A stretch of DNA of 25,751 nucleotides, from positions 1 to 25,751 of the forward strand of contig JALLBK010001141.1 of assembly GCA_036940085.1 (NCBI GenBank). Reading direction: 5' to 3'. The position numbers and the translations under genes are program-made. Position 1 is the stretch's first letter, and every line of letters starts with the position of its first letter. The notes beneath the pieces are model-generated. The model was given only the letters and a program-made list of their open reading frames with translations, did no database searches and was not told where the DNA came from. The DNA is from Discostella pseudostelligera. Its lineage: Eukaryota > Bacillariophyta > Thalassiosirophyceae > Thalassiosirales > Thalassiosiraceae. Shown here one piece after another: positions 17,205 to 25,751 of the stretch.

Positions 17205-19616
17205 ATGACCATGACCATAGACGCCGCCCAAAAACAAGCCCCTACTAGAGCGGAGTCCTACAATAATCTCTCTACTCTCACATCGCCAAGCGCAGAAATA
17301 AATATCACCTTACATCACCACCATCATCATTATTATCATCGTTCAATAATGTTATTCTCCTGGGCCAACAAGCAACTCGAACGTCTCTCCGAAACACTTG
17401 CCCCACCCCCCACCGACGCCAATGGAGTCACGTCGGCATCGCATCGATTTATGGCGGCATTGGTATCGGGGAACGATGAAGGCTTGGCATTGGCCATTTT
17501 GCGTGGTCAGGACGACACTAATACCTACACTCATAATAACGGCTATGACAATGCTGGCGGCGGTGGTGCTGCTTGCGGTGGCGGTTCCAGTGGAGTATTT
17601 GATCCCACTGCTCCACTGAACGTCCGGGGCATGTCTGCACTGCATTTAGCAGCCAAGCATGGTGCCTCATATCTTTTGCAGGAATTGATTCAAGTTCGTG
17701 GTGTGAATGTCAATATTGTTGATAAGGATGGGAACACGGCATTGCATCATGCTGCCATGGCCAACAACACCAACATCAATTCTACTAATACTAGCAGAAC
17801 AACCCCATTGGACACAGTCAAACTTCTCGTGGAGACCTATGGTGCCAATGTCTTATCGAAAAATAATCTCGGTGAAACGCCCTATGATGTGGCAATGAAT
17901 TCGTCCCAAGCAGTGCGTGGATATTTATTACCGAGACAATTGCAGGCAGAGACGGCAATTATGGAGGCGGAGAATAGTTACAATAATGGTATGGGAGGAG
18001 GAGGACCTCCTCCACCACCACCCCCGCCAATGATGGGTAGTCCACCCATGCATCAACAGCAGCAGCAGTATCATGGGGGAGGAGGAGGAGATGCACCATA
18101 TGATCCCGTCGCAGCATTGATGCAACCCACTGTTGGGGCCGTGACACGGTTGAGGCACACCAACCACCATCACCAGATGCCACCGATGCAGCAACATCAA
18201 CATCAACAGCAACAGTACCATCCACTTCAGTCGCCACAGCAGCAATATCAAGTGGCATCCTCATCAGTGACACCAGGAGCGGGGATGGTGCAGGATCAAC
18301 AACTGCAACAACAGCAGCAGCAGCAGCAGACGCCGACACAGCAACTTTTTTCATCAGATGACAATGATGCAATCCCCGACAAATCTTCGGATGAATTCCT
18401 ATCCTCATCTCTTCAGGAAATTTCTCTATCACCAAGATGTGACGCTAAACCTTCTGTCGTCATCGAAGAGAAAATTAGTAATGCATCTGCCACTGCATTG
18501 TTCGGTGATGCTGCTGTGGGTCAGTACCATCAGCAACCGCAGCAAGAGGAGCAGCAGCAGCCACAGCAGCGAACGACTGCGACAACCACAACTTTTCTCA
18601 TGACGACATTGCAACCTCCACCTCCTCCATTTGTGTCAGTCACCAAAGCGAGGGCCACGATGAAGTCGGAAAATGAGGGGGATGCACCCACTCTTCCTCC
18701 CCCGCCAATGAATGCTACTGCTACTATTACTGGTACTGATGCAAATGATGTTACTGCTGCTTCTACTGCTACCGATGCTACTGCTTCCATACAACAACCG
18801 TCATACCAGACTGCAACCTCAACAACTGAACTGCCTACGCATAAATTCCAGGAACCACCGCAGCAATCCTTCCCACCGTCATTCACCATCCCGTCCAACC
18901 AAGGTCCTACCAGTCAATCTCAAGCGCAACCTTCGGCAGCACCATCCTCTGTCAATTCCACCAACTCGGGATATGCCCTCCGTGGTGGACACGCCAATGC
19001 TGCCGCTGCCATTCTTTCCGCTTCCTCACCAAATTCAGACGGTGTCGGTGGGGGTGCAGCCATTGCCACTCGACGGATATACAAACCCGATGGATTTCAT
19101 TCCTCGAGTAATGATCTAGAATTACAAGCGAAATATGGACATGTGACGAATGAATATGAACAACGACGATATATGAGTGTGGGACCACCCCCGAAATCGG
19201 GTGGTTTGCCGACTGATTCTGGTAATGCAGGAGTTGCTGCAGCAGCGTCCCCAGTATTGCCGCAACCACCAGTTATTGGTGGAGGAATAGAGGGATATAA
19301 TAATCCGTATTCGGCAAGTGGGGGTGGTATTAATACAAGGGTGCGTTATCCGACGTATAGTCCCGCAGCCTCGTCGTCATCGGGTGGATCATCATCTGCG
19401 TATTTCACTACCTATTCGGCCCCTCCATCGTTTGGGAGTGGGTACAATGCAAACAACCAAGCTAGTGCGGTGCCGACGTATACTACATTCCATCCTCCTC
19501 CGCAAAAGCAGCAGCAGCAGCAGCAGCAATATCAACCACAGCAGTTTTCTCCTCCTCCTCCAGCTTCTCATCAACAACAGCAGTTTTCTCCCCCTCCTCC
19601 AGCTTCTCATCAATAA
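17205..19616 (+). CDS. Ankyrin-repeat protein with long Q/P-rich tail
   Basis: The frame encodes 803 aa. The ATG at 17349 (residue 49, A at -3) begins MLFSWANKQLERLSETLAPP and looks like the real start. The 48 residues before it include a His/Tyr run that reads like translated 5' UTR. About three ankyrin repeats follow: RGMSALHLAAKHGASYLLQE, DKDGNTALHHAAM with KLLVETYGANV, and NLGETPYDVAM. A Gly/Pro-rich stretch (PPPPPPPP) and several poly-Gln tracts come next. Near 19078-19144 there is a compact motif, YKPDGFHSSSNDLELQAKYG, unlike the surrounding low complexity and probably conserved. The end is a tandem 39-bp repeat. The protein is likely a cytoplasmic scaffold, but its role is unknown. Confidence 0.8.
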   Translation: MTMTIDAAQKQAPTRAESYNNLSTLTSPSAEINITLHHHHHHYYHRSIMLFSWANKQLERLSETLAPPPTDANGVTSASHRFMAALVSGNDEGLALAILRGQDDTNTYTHNNGYDNAGGGGAACGGGSSGVFDPTAPLNVRGMSALHLAAKHGASYLLQELIQVRGVNVNIVDKDGNTALHHAAMANNTNINSTNTSRTTPLDTVKLLVETYGANVLSKNNLGETPYDVAMNSSQAVRGYLLPRQLQAETAIMEAENSYNNGMGGGGPPPPPPPPMMGSPPMHQQQQQYHGGGGGDAPYDPVAALMQPTVGAVTRLRHTNHHHQMPPMQQHQHQQQQYHPLQSPQQQYQVASSSVTPGAGMVQDQQLQQQQQQQQTPTQQLFSSDDNDAIPDKSSDEFLSSSLQEISLSPRCDAKPSVVIEEKISNASATALFGDAAVGQYHQQPQQEEQQQPQQRTTATTTTFLMTTLQPPPPPFVSVTKARATMKSENEGDAPTLPPPPMNATATITGTDANDVTAASTATDATASIQQPSYQTATSTTELPTHKFQEPPQQSFPPSFTIPSNQGPTSQSQAQPSAAPSSVNSTNSGYALRGGHANAAAAILSASSPNSDGVGGGAAIATRRIYKPDGFHSSSNDLELQAKYGHVTNEYEQRRYMSVGPPPKSGGLPTDSGNAGVAAAASPVLPQPPVIGGGIEGYNNPYSASGGGINTRVRYPTYSPAASSSSGGSSSAYFTTYSAPPSFGSGYNANNQASAVPTYTTFHPPPQKQQQQQQQYQPQQFSPPPPASHQQQQFSPPPPASHQ
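19539..19616 (+). repeat. Two tandem 39-bp units at the 3' end of the ankyrin gene
   Basis: Units at 19539-19577 and 19578-19616 encode QQFSPPPPASHQ plus one codon. They differ at few bases. The last codon is CAA in unit 1 and TAA in unit 2, so the stop codon arises from the repeat itself. A degenerate third piece (CAGCATTTTCAGCAGCAATAA) follows, with AATAAA at 19633-19638. Confidence 0.85.
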
Positions 19617-19893
19617 CAGCATTTTCAGCAGCAATAAATGATATGGGTTTAATGGCAATTTGCTCCAGGGCGGGAGCATAAAATAGAGCTAGCCTGTAGG
19701 CATCAATGATGGAGGATAGATTTTTGGTTGATATGGACTCTTCATCATCCGTATCATGGGCGTCTTCACCCAAAAAATGACGTCTGTGTGCATCAATAGG
19801 ATCGTGAAGATATGGTATACTCAAACTCACCCCCAACGATAAATGTTATTTTAATACAAATGAACCTTCGATTAGAGCAATGCATCAAATCTA
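19617..19893. other. Short tail-to-tail spacer with an antisense open frame
   Basis: The ankyrin gene (+) and the sulfotransferase gene (-) end toward each other here. AATAAA at 19633-19638 may serve the ankyrin transcript. A minus-strand frame of 117 codons (19836-19483) runs through the spacer and into the antisense of the ankyrin repeats. I do not call it as a gene, but its first 70 residues are not low complexity. Confidence 0.4.
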
Positions 19894-22738
19894 CTACCCA
19901 TTTTTCACCGCCTGCGGACAGGTAAATCCCTCGGGAGGATACGTCGGCGGATCGCACTTGCAGCACGTTGCATTAAAATTCCGAAAGTTATCTGGCAGAC
20001 CAGCAACGAATTGCTCCTGCTCTATGAAAAGAGTCTCGATGTATTTGTAAAGCTGCAAGTCAAAATTGTTCTGCTGTGCCAACATATCCCATACTGGATC
20101 ACCCTCCTGCAATGGCTTCTTGTTCTTCTTATTCGAATTGGCTCCACCACTCATTAAACCCGCCCGACAGATCTCCTGATTGGTAGGGTTCACATGATAT
20201 GTCCATCGAAAGAACTTCTCAAATCGCGACATGGTGGGTTCAATTTGAGACATCAACCCCACGAGTATTTTACTCCTCACCACCTCCATGGCGGCATTCA
20301 GATTCTCCTCGGTTAAGTCCCCTGCCAACTGATTGGACAGTTGTCGAGTCATCCAATTATTTTCAACAACATCACTTTGTGCATACTGCTCCAATGTCCA
20401 ATCCTTCAATTCCGGTTTGTAGCTAGGTTCCCAATCAGCTACGCGGATGTAGTAAAACATACTCACTGCACGATCAATGGGATGACGAAAGACGGAGAAC
20501 AGTCGACCCTTGACTGTGGGAGTAAATAGATCATTCGTCTCAAAGACGAAGGGTGACACGACGACATCGGCTAATTGGGCATCGGCAAATCCCATTTTCT
20601 TGGCGCGTTGGATGCCGGCCACGGTGGTACTGTCGATGTTGACGAATGGACTGCGATCGGTATCGGCACCACCGGGAACGGCGGGGTAAACAATGGCAAC
20701 TTCGGTATCGGCATCATGTCCATCGGTTATGCCGAATTCCGTGGCCTGCACGAAACGATGACATCCACCCATGGCATCCTTGATGGAACTACCGCCTGCC
20801 TTTGGAACTTTTTTGTAGAGTACAGAGAGCCAGAATGAATTGCAAGCATAGCAAAGGTTTAGAAGACGTCACCGTTAAGAAGGAACAAGCAGAATAGCTT
20901 CACACCAACTCACTATGCCAGAACATGGGAACTGATTTTGGATCGTATGGATCCCATGAATCATTGAAGTTATTCAAGCTTTCCAATACCGACGACGACG
21001 ACATCGACGATGACAATCCATCACCGTTGGAACTCGAACCAAGACTTGCTGCAGGATTGGGTGCCACCATCTCTGCATCGGAAACTCCTCCTACTCCCGA
21101 TGCTCCTCCCACTCCGATCTTAGTACCATCATCGAGTGGTTGATTTTGCTGTTGTTGTTCTTGAAGCTTTTGTAATAGAACTTCTTGCTCTTGCAATCGC
21201 TGGAGTAGCTGTTGTTGTTCAAGCTGCTGTGGACCACTAGTTAACTCCTGCTGCAGAGATGGTGCTCCTACTACTGCACCGCCCCCAGGAGCCGATCCGA
21301 TTCCACCCTGGACAATGTTACCGACGACACCTTCAAATTGCTGCTGCTGCTGCTGCTGTTGCTGTGGCTGTAATGAATCCAATTGTCCAACACCCATTAC
21401 TTGAGCATGTTGCTGTTGCTGCTGAAAAAATTCCATCGGAGAAAGTTGTTGTTGACTGCTTGACGATTGTCCCCCCGCAGCAAAATTGATGTTGGAGTTG
21501 ATATTGCCATTGCCAAGAAATTGTTCTTGATGTTGCTGCTGCTGTGCAGGATCGACCGCATATCCAGCCTGATACTGCTGTTGCTGCTGAGGTTGTTGCT
21601 GTTGTAGTTGACCATTGGGTAGAGACCACGCCTGTTGCTGTAGTTGCTGTGTCTGTTGTTGCATATTGCCCACACCACTGAATGCAGGAACATTATTTGC
21701 ATTCAATGACCCAATACTAACGCCACCAGCAGCAGGATCGAATGGAACGCTATCATCACCATTACCATAGTCTTCCATCCTAGCTAAATCGAGTTCCGAT
21801 GGTGATCCTCCCCCACCACCTCGAATACCAGGAGTCATTCCCATCCCCCCACCTCCTCCTGGAAGGATACTCCCATCTCCAGATCTCATGAAACCCATTG
21901 AGTACGATGATGCAGCAGCATTATCATTATTTGGCAAAGAAGTAGTTGGAGTAGTAGCGGGAGGGGGAGCACTCAATCGCAAAACCAGAGCAGAGCCCAA
22001 CATGCACAAAAACATCATTTTGAGACTAACTCCATCGAAGATGGATGTGGTGAATTGCTCCACCCTAGTTTTCCCTCTTGCAAAGGGACTATGATACGAT
22101 GATGCCATCCAATTACTGGGAGAAGAGGAGGAGGATGAATTATTATGAGAATACTGATGTTTCTTTGGTGCGTGCGAATATTGCTGCGGCTGTTTCTGCC
22201 GGTGACGATTGCGAGAATGATAATGTCGTTGATTGGCAGCTCCATTTCCATCAATGGCCCTGACCGAAGATGAAATGGAGGTGGAATTTTCGTCATAATA
22301 ATCATCATGGTCCTGATGGTTGTCGTCATCGTAATAATCATCATTGTCATCTTCATCAACTTCTTCGAATTGAGTAGAAAAATAGTTACTTCGTCCTCTC
22401 CGAGTATTGCCCCTCCGTCGTGTCTCATCTTCCTCCATAATATTATTCTTTGACTTATTCATCATCTTTTTCTTATGATGCGGATGTTGGAATCCTCCAT
22501 TGGTAGAGTAGGCAGTAGTTAATTCAGCAAGAGAGGTGGCTGCGGTGGACGTGTCATCGTCGTCGTCGTCCATGAAGTTGTTGTGATTGTTGACGGTACT
22601 GCTATCCATGGTGACAATGGCGGCGCTGCGGCGTTCCTCCGCCTCTTCACCAACGGGGACGGCTTGCTTCCGTCGTAGGACAAATGAATCGTAGACTGTT
22701 TCGATGCTGCTTCCGTCGTCGTGGATGGCGGATGTCAT
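19894..22738 (-). CDS. Golgi-type membrane-anchored sulfotransferase, two exons
   Basis: Two open frames form one gene. Exon 1 is 22738-20914 and exon 2 is 20807-19894, joined across a 106-nt intron (donor GTGAGT at 20913, acceptor AAAAAAG ending at 20808), giving 912 aa. The join reads PMFWH-I-PKAGGSSIKDAM, the PAPS 5'-phosphosulfate loop, which neither frame has alone. The 3'-phosphate site FSVFRHPIDRAVSMFYY lies at about residues 713-728. Sulfotransferases move sulfate from PAPS to sugars or tyrosines. Residues 1-235 are acidic and His/Asn-rich, one helix lies at about 238-256 (MMFLCMLGSALVLRL), and a long Gln-rich stem runs to about 600. This is the type II layout of Golgi sulfotransferases. 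The C-terminus has a Cys-rich end (CCKCDPP...FTCP). The acceptor substrate is unknown. The upstream region is shared with the phosphoglycerate mutase gene. Confidence 0.9.
20808..20913 (-). other. Inferred intron of the sulfotransferase gene
   Basis: On the minus strand GTGAGT starts at 20913 and an A-rich AG ends at 20808. The intron is phase 1 and interrupts the Ile codon of the FWHIPKAGG motif. It separates the anchor-and-stem exon from the whole catalytic domain. The acceptor has A6 before AG rather than a pyrimidine tract, which is slightly weak. Confidence 0.88.
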
Positions 22739-23128
22739 GGATATCGTATGGTATGTTTGATCATGCTAAATGGTGATGGTGAATTCTTTGTCCTTGTCTT
22801 TTGGCTTCTCCCTCGTGGTGTTCGACGGTGGCCAAGAGAAAGACCCTCAACTTCAACTATCTAACAATGACCGTGACCATAATGACTCCTCATCAGTCAT
22901 ATCATACTAATTCCTTCGTTGAATTTGAATTTGAAATTCAATTCCGCCTTATGAATAACGTCGGATTTCGTATGTAGCGTGAAAAGATAGAGATGTCGGT
23001 GCACTCCACTTCCCGCCATCTTCTCATGGCGGGAAAGACACTGACGTCAACCACATCATAGATCCGGCCCACCTTATTTGGCGAGGATATCTACCACGAC
23101 GCAGTGAATCTTATCGCTACGATATTAC
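22739..23128. promoter_or_regulatory. Divergent promoter of sulfotransferase and phosphoglycerate mutase genes
   Basis: The 390-bp region separates two divergent starts. TTCCCGCCAT (23010-23019) and ATGGCGGGAA (23026-23035) form a perfect 10-bp inverted repeat with a 6-nt spacer, each arm an E2F-like site. TGAATTT-G-AAATTCA at 22926-22940 is a second perfect dyad. No gene is seen inside. Confidence 0.5.
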
Positions 23129-25714
23129 ATGCACATGTCCGTCTTCCGCCTCAACCAAAACAGACGACGTCGACGGCGACACGACGATGACGAATCGGAG
23201 GTAAAGTTATTAGTATCGTGTGGTAGTGAGCGCATCGCAACTCTTCTCTCTCGAGAGAGTTGGCAGAGATCAAAAGGATACAGAAAGATGAATGCGGTTA
23301 GAATATCAACGACGCTTGCCCTGCGAGCGAGGACGACGGCGTCGGCGTCAGGGTCGGCGTCAGCGTCGGCGATGTGGTTGTCATTATTGCCAGTGGAGGC
23401 CACTACGACGCGAGGCCTCCGTCGCCGGCGCAGCATCACATCCGTCATCGCTATCGCTGCTCCAACAATGATGACGATGAAGCATCCTCTATCATCGCTA
23501 GCAAAATCCAATAGTTGTTGTTGCTGCTGCTGGCATCCTCCCATATCCCACCGTCGTAGATGGCACTCCTCATCGGCACCACGTCCTTCTGCTTCTACTA
23601 CAGAAAAGCTCAATGAGAACGACGAAAGCAATAGCAATAGTATTCGCTCGTCAAAATCTCAATCATCGTTACTATCATCATTATCCAATACAAATGCAGA
23701 GTTGGATACAACAATATCAGTCATCGAAGAACCACCACGACGCACAATTCTCACCCCTCCCGTCACTACTACCACGAACAAGGATCAACTATATGAATCT
23801 CGATCCGAAATGGTGGGTTTTGACGTGCATGATGGTACAGTTCCGACGATGGCATCGGCAATGGCGAATCGTCGTCGAAGTCGTCAACATCGTAGTGATG
23901 CATCCGAAACAAATGCAGATGGAGACTCGGCCAAGAGTGGACAGCAGCAATATCAACAACAATCTCACCGACGCGATAAAAAAGATCACGGAAGTCTCAT
24001 GGATCCTTACTACGTCCCACCCCAGGAGGGGATGACACATCTCATCCAGGGTGGGACACCATGTGATATTGCCGTGGCGGGGAGTCGACATCGTCAACCG
24101 TATCGTCTAGCGGAATATGGTGAAGAATCTGTGTATACACTGATCCTGCTGCGGCATGGCGAGAGGTGAGATGATGAGAGAGATGTTTCAATGTTCGCGA
24201 TCTGGCATGTATTGATTGACTTGCATGAATTTATGCATTGCTATCTTTCTCGATTTTACTTTTAGTGAATGGAATGCATTGAATCAATACACCGGATGGT
24301 GTGATGTTAATTTAACACGACGGGGAGAGGGAGAGGCACGTGCGGCAGGACGTCTTTTGGCGGAAAATGGAATTGAAATTGATCATGCCTTTACGAGTGT
24401 GTTAAAGCGCGCGAGTTATACTACCAATATGTGTTTGAATATGGCTGGTCAGCAGTTAAGTTTTGAGAAGAATTGTGATGATGTTGGTGCTTGCTTGGTA
24501 TGCTGCAAATCACATTCTTACATTAAATATGTTTCATTATTTACATTCAATTCAGTTGGGTACCCGTAACAAAGACGTGGCGACTCAATGAACGACATTA
24601 CGGTGCCCTCCAGGGCTACAATAAGGATACGGCATGGGAACAATTAAACATTGATCAGGAGCTGGTCATGGAGATGCGCCGATCCTACGCCATCCGCCCA
24701 CCACGCATGACCGATGATCACCCCTATTGGCATGGCGATGATCGACGGTATGCAAAATTAACACCCGAACAGTTGGAGAAGACTCGATCCGAAAGTTTGA
24801 AGGATGCAGCGGAGCGGATTATGCCATTCTTCAACTCTGTTATTGTGCCATCGATGAGAGAGGGCAATCGTTGTCTTGTGGTATCGCACGCCAACACGAT
24901 ACGAACGTTGATCAAACAGATTGATAATGTATCTGATCAAGATATCAAACAGTTGTCTATACCCACGGGAATACCACTCATCTATCGTCTCGATCGGGAT
25001 ATGAAACCAGTCGATCCGAATTGCGAGTTGGAGTTTCGTTATCTGGTCGAACCGAAGGGATACACGTGGGCGACATCTCGTCAACATGGCTTCCACGGTG
25101 TCTATTTGGGCGATTTGGAAAGGTTGCAGGATATCCAAAAGAAGCGCGATGCGACCAATCGGGGATGGCAGCGCGTTATTTTGAGGAATATTGCCAAGCA
25201 GATGAACAAGGAGGATCTAGTGGAGGATGATACGTGCTATCCTAATCCGTCACGATGTTTTCATGGCGAGGATATTGTGGAGACGACGCATCTGTGGTGG
25301 AAGATTGTTCAAAAGATGCAAAATCCAGAGGTGAGAGATGATGTTTGATCAGGTGGTGATCATTCTGCATTCGAAGAGTATTTCATCTTACACCCAATAT
25401 CCTTGACTTCGTGATGTCTCAACGAACAACAGTTTGCCAACATGCTCTTGCTTCTACGCATGAAAGAATTCCTCGAAAGCCTAATAGCTCCACGGCGAAG
25501 TCGTAATGCAAAGATCTATCGATATATTCCACTCGAAGCATATGAAAAGATATTGGAGAAGATACACTTGCATTCGACGGGTCAGGTTGTGGATCCATTC
25601 GTTAGTTTGAAAGATCGTGCAGATAGAGAGGAGAGACAACGTCGATGGATTGAGAACTTGAACGTGGTGCGGTATAATGAAGAGGATACGCCGCGCTTGG
25701 TAGCCATCAATTAA
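23129..25714 (+). CDS. 2,3-bisphosphoglycerate-dependent phosphoglycerate mutase, four exons
   Basis: Exons are 23129-24165, 24266-24454, 24556-25330 and 25433-25714, giving 760 aa. Donors are GTGAGA, GTTAAG and GTGAGA. The enzyme interconverts 3- and 2-phosphoglycerate. Splicing restores LLRHGESEWNALNQYTGW (catalytic His at 24155-24157), then AGQHWVPVTKTWRLNERHYG, and VSHANTIRTLIK (second His at 24887-24889). These are the hallmarks of the histidine phosphatase type mutase. The first 340 residues are low complexity and Arg/Ser-rich. A start at 23288 (A at -3), MNAVRISTTLALRARTT..., looks like a mitochondrial presequence and may be the true start (707 aa). That fits the mitochondrial lower glycolysis known in diatoms. 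About 184 residues after the catalytic core (from about 25059) are unlike bacterial mutases and have no recognised domain. Exon 4 continues this extension. Confidence 0.92.
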
Positions 25715-25736
25715 GACTAGCATTCGATTATGGTTC

Positions 25737-25742
25737 AATAAA
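25737..25742 (+). terminator. Candidate polyadenylation signal of the mutase gene
   Basis: AATAAA lies 23 nt after the stop codon at 25714. Motif and position suit a poly(A) signal, although a single hexamer is weak evidence. Confidence 0.4.
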
Positions 25743-25751
25743 CTCCTCTCT

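Noticed and set aside
18530..18898. Minus-strand frames opposite the ankyrin gene Q-rich region
   Set aside because: They are valine/leucine/cysteine-rich shadows of CAG/ACT repeats.
23125..23637. 170-codon minus-strand frame opposite mutase exon 1
   Set aside because: It is antisense of Arg/Ser-rich low complexity, and its own sequence is also low complexity.
24484..24502. GTATGC after GCTTGCTTG as the donor of mutase intron 2
   Set aside because: It gives the wrong phase for WVPVTKTW. The upstream GTTAAG at 24455 restores AGQHWVPV, which aligns with the family.

Overview
The window looks like nuclear DNA of a diatom, probably a centric one. Genes are dense and introns are short (about 100-150 nt, mostly starting GTGAG). 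Two proteins carry the ASAFAP-type signal peptide junction of diatom plastid proteins. A nuclear red-type Rubisco activase (CbbX), a phosphoglycerate mutase with a mitochondrion-like leader and an HMG-box protein of a diatom-like form point the same way. No mobile element, CRISPR array or rRNA was seen.

Layout: 1-682 has no recognisable gene; 683-753 is tRNA-Gly(GCC). 1266-4370 (+) encodes a membrane-anchored protein with two SET-like domains and a C-terminal Fe(II)/2-oxoglutarate oxygenase-like domain. 4924-6339 (-) is a low-complexity single-pass membrane protein that resembles the anchor and stem of a Golgi enzyme. 6837-8924 (-) is CDP-diacylglycerol synthase. 9411-10652 (-) is cbbX, divergent from a plastid-type fasciclin protein in three exons (11196-12533, +). 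13400-14804 (+) is a sterol desaturase/fatty acid hydroxylase family protein whose reading frame needs a 10-nt microexon. 15317-16566 (+) is an HMG-box protein. 17205-19616 (+) is an ankyrin/Q-rich protein. 19894-22738 (-) is a two-exon membrane-anchored sulfotransferase, divergent from a four-exon phosphoglycerate mutase (23129-25714, +).

Several gene models exist only after splicing by eye. The sulfotransferase P-loop, the mutase RHGES motif, the first SET motif, the HMG box and the third histidine box of the hydroxylase are each recovered by joining exons with GT-AG introns.

The functional themes are plastid carbon fixation and lipid synthesis (cbbX, FAS1 protein, CDP-DAG synthase), secretory-pathway protein or glycan modification (SET-SET-oxygenase, sulfotransferase, orphan stem protein), and mitochondrial lower glycolysis. 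The most provocative candidate is the SET-SET-2OG oxygenase. Lysine methylation and lysine hydroxylation on one anchored protein would suit the trimethyl-hydroxylysine of diatom silaffins, but this is a hypothesis only. A single N at 13264 flanked by an exact 58-bp duplication is almost certainly an assembly artefact.
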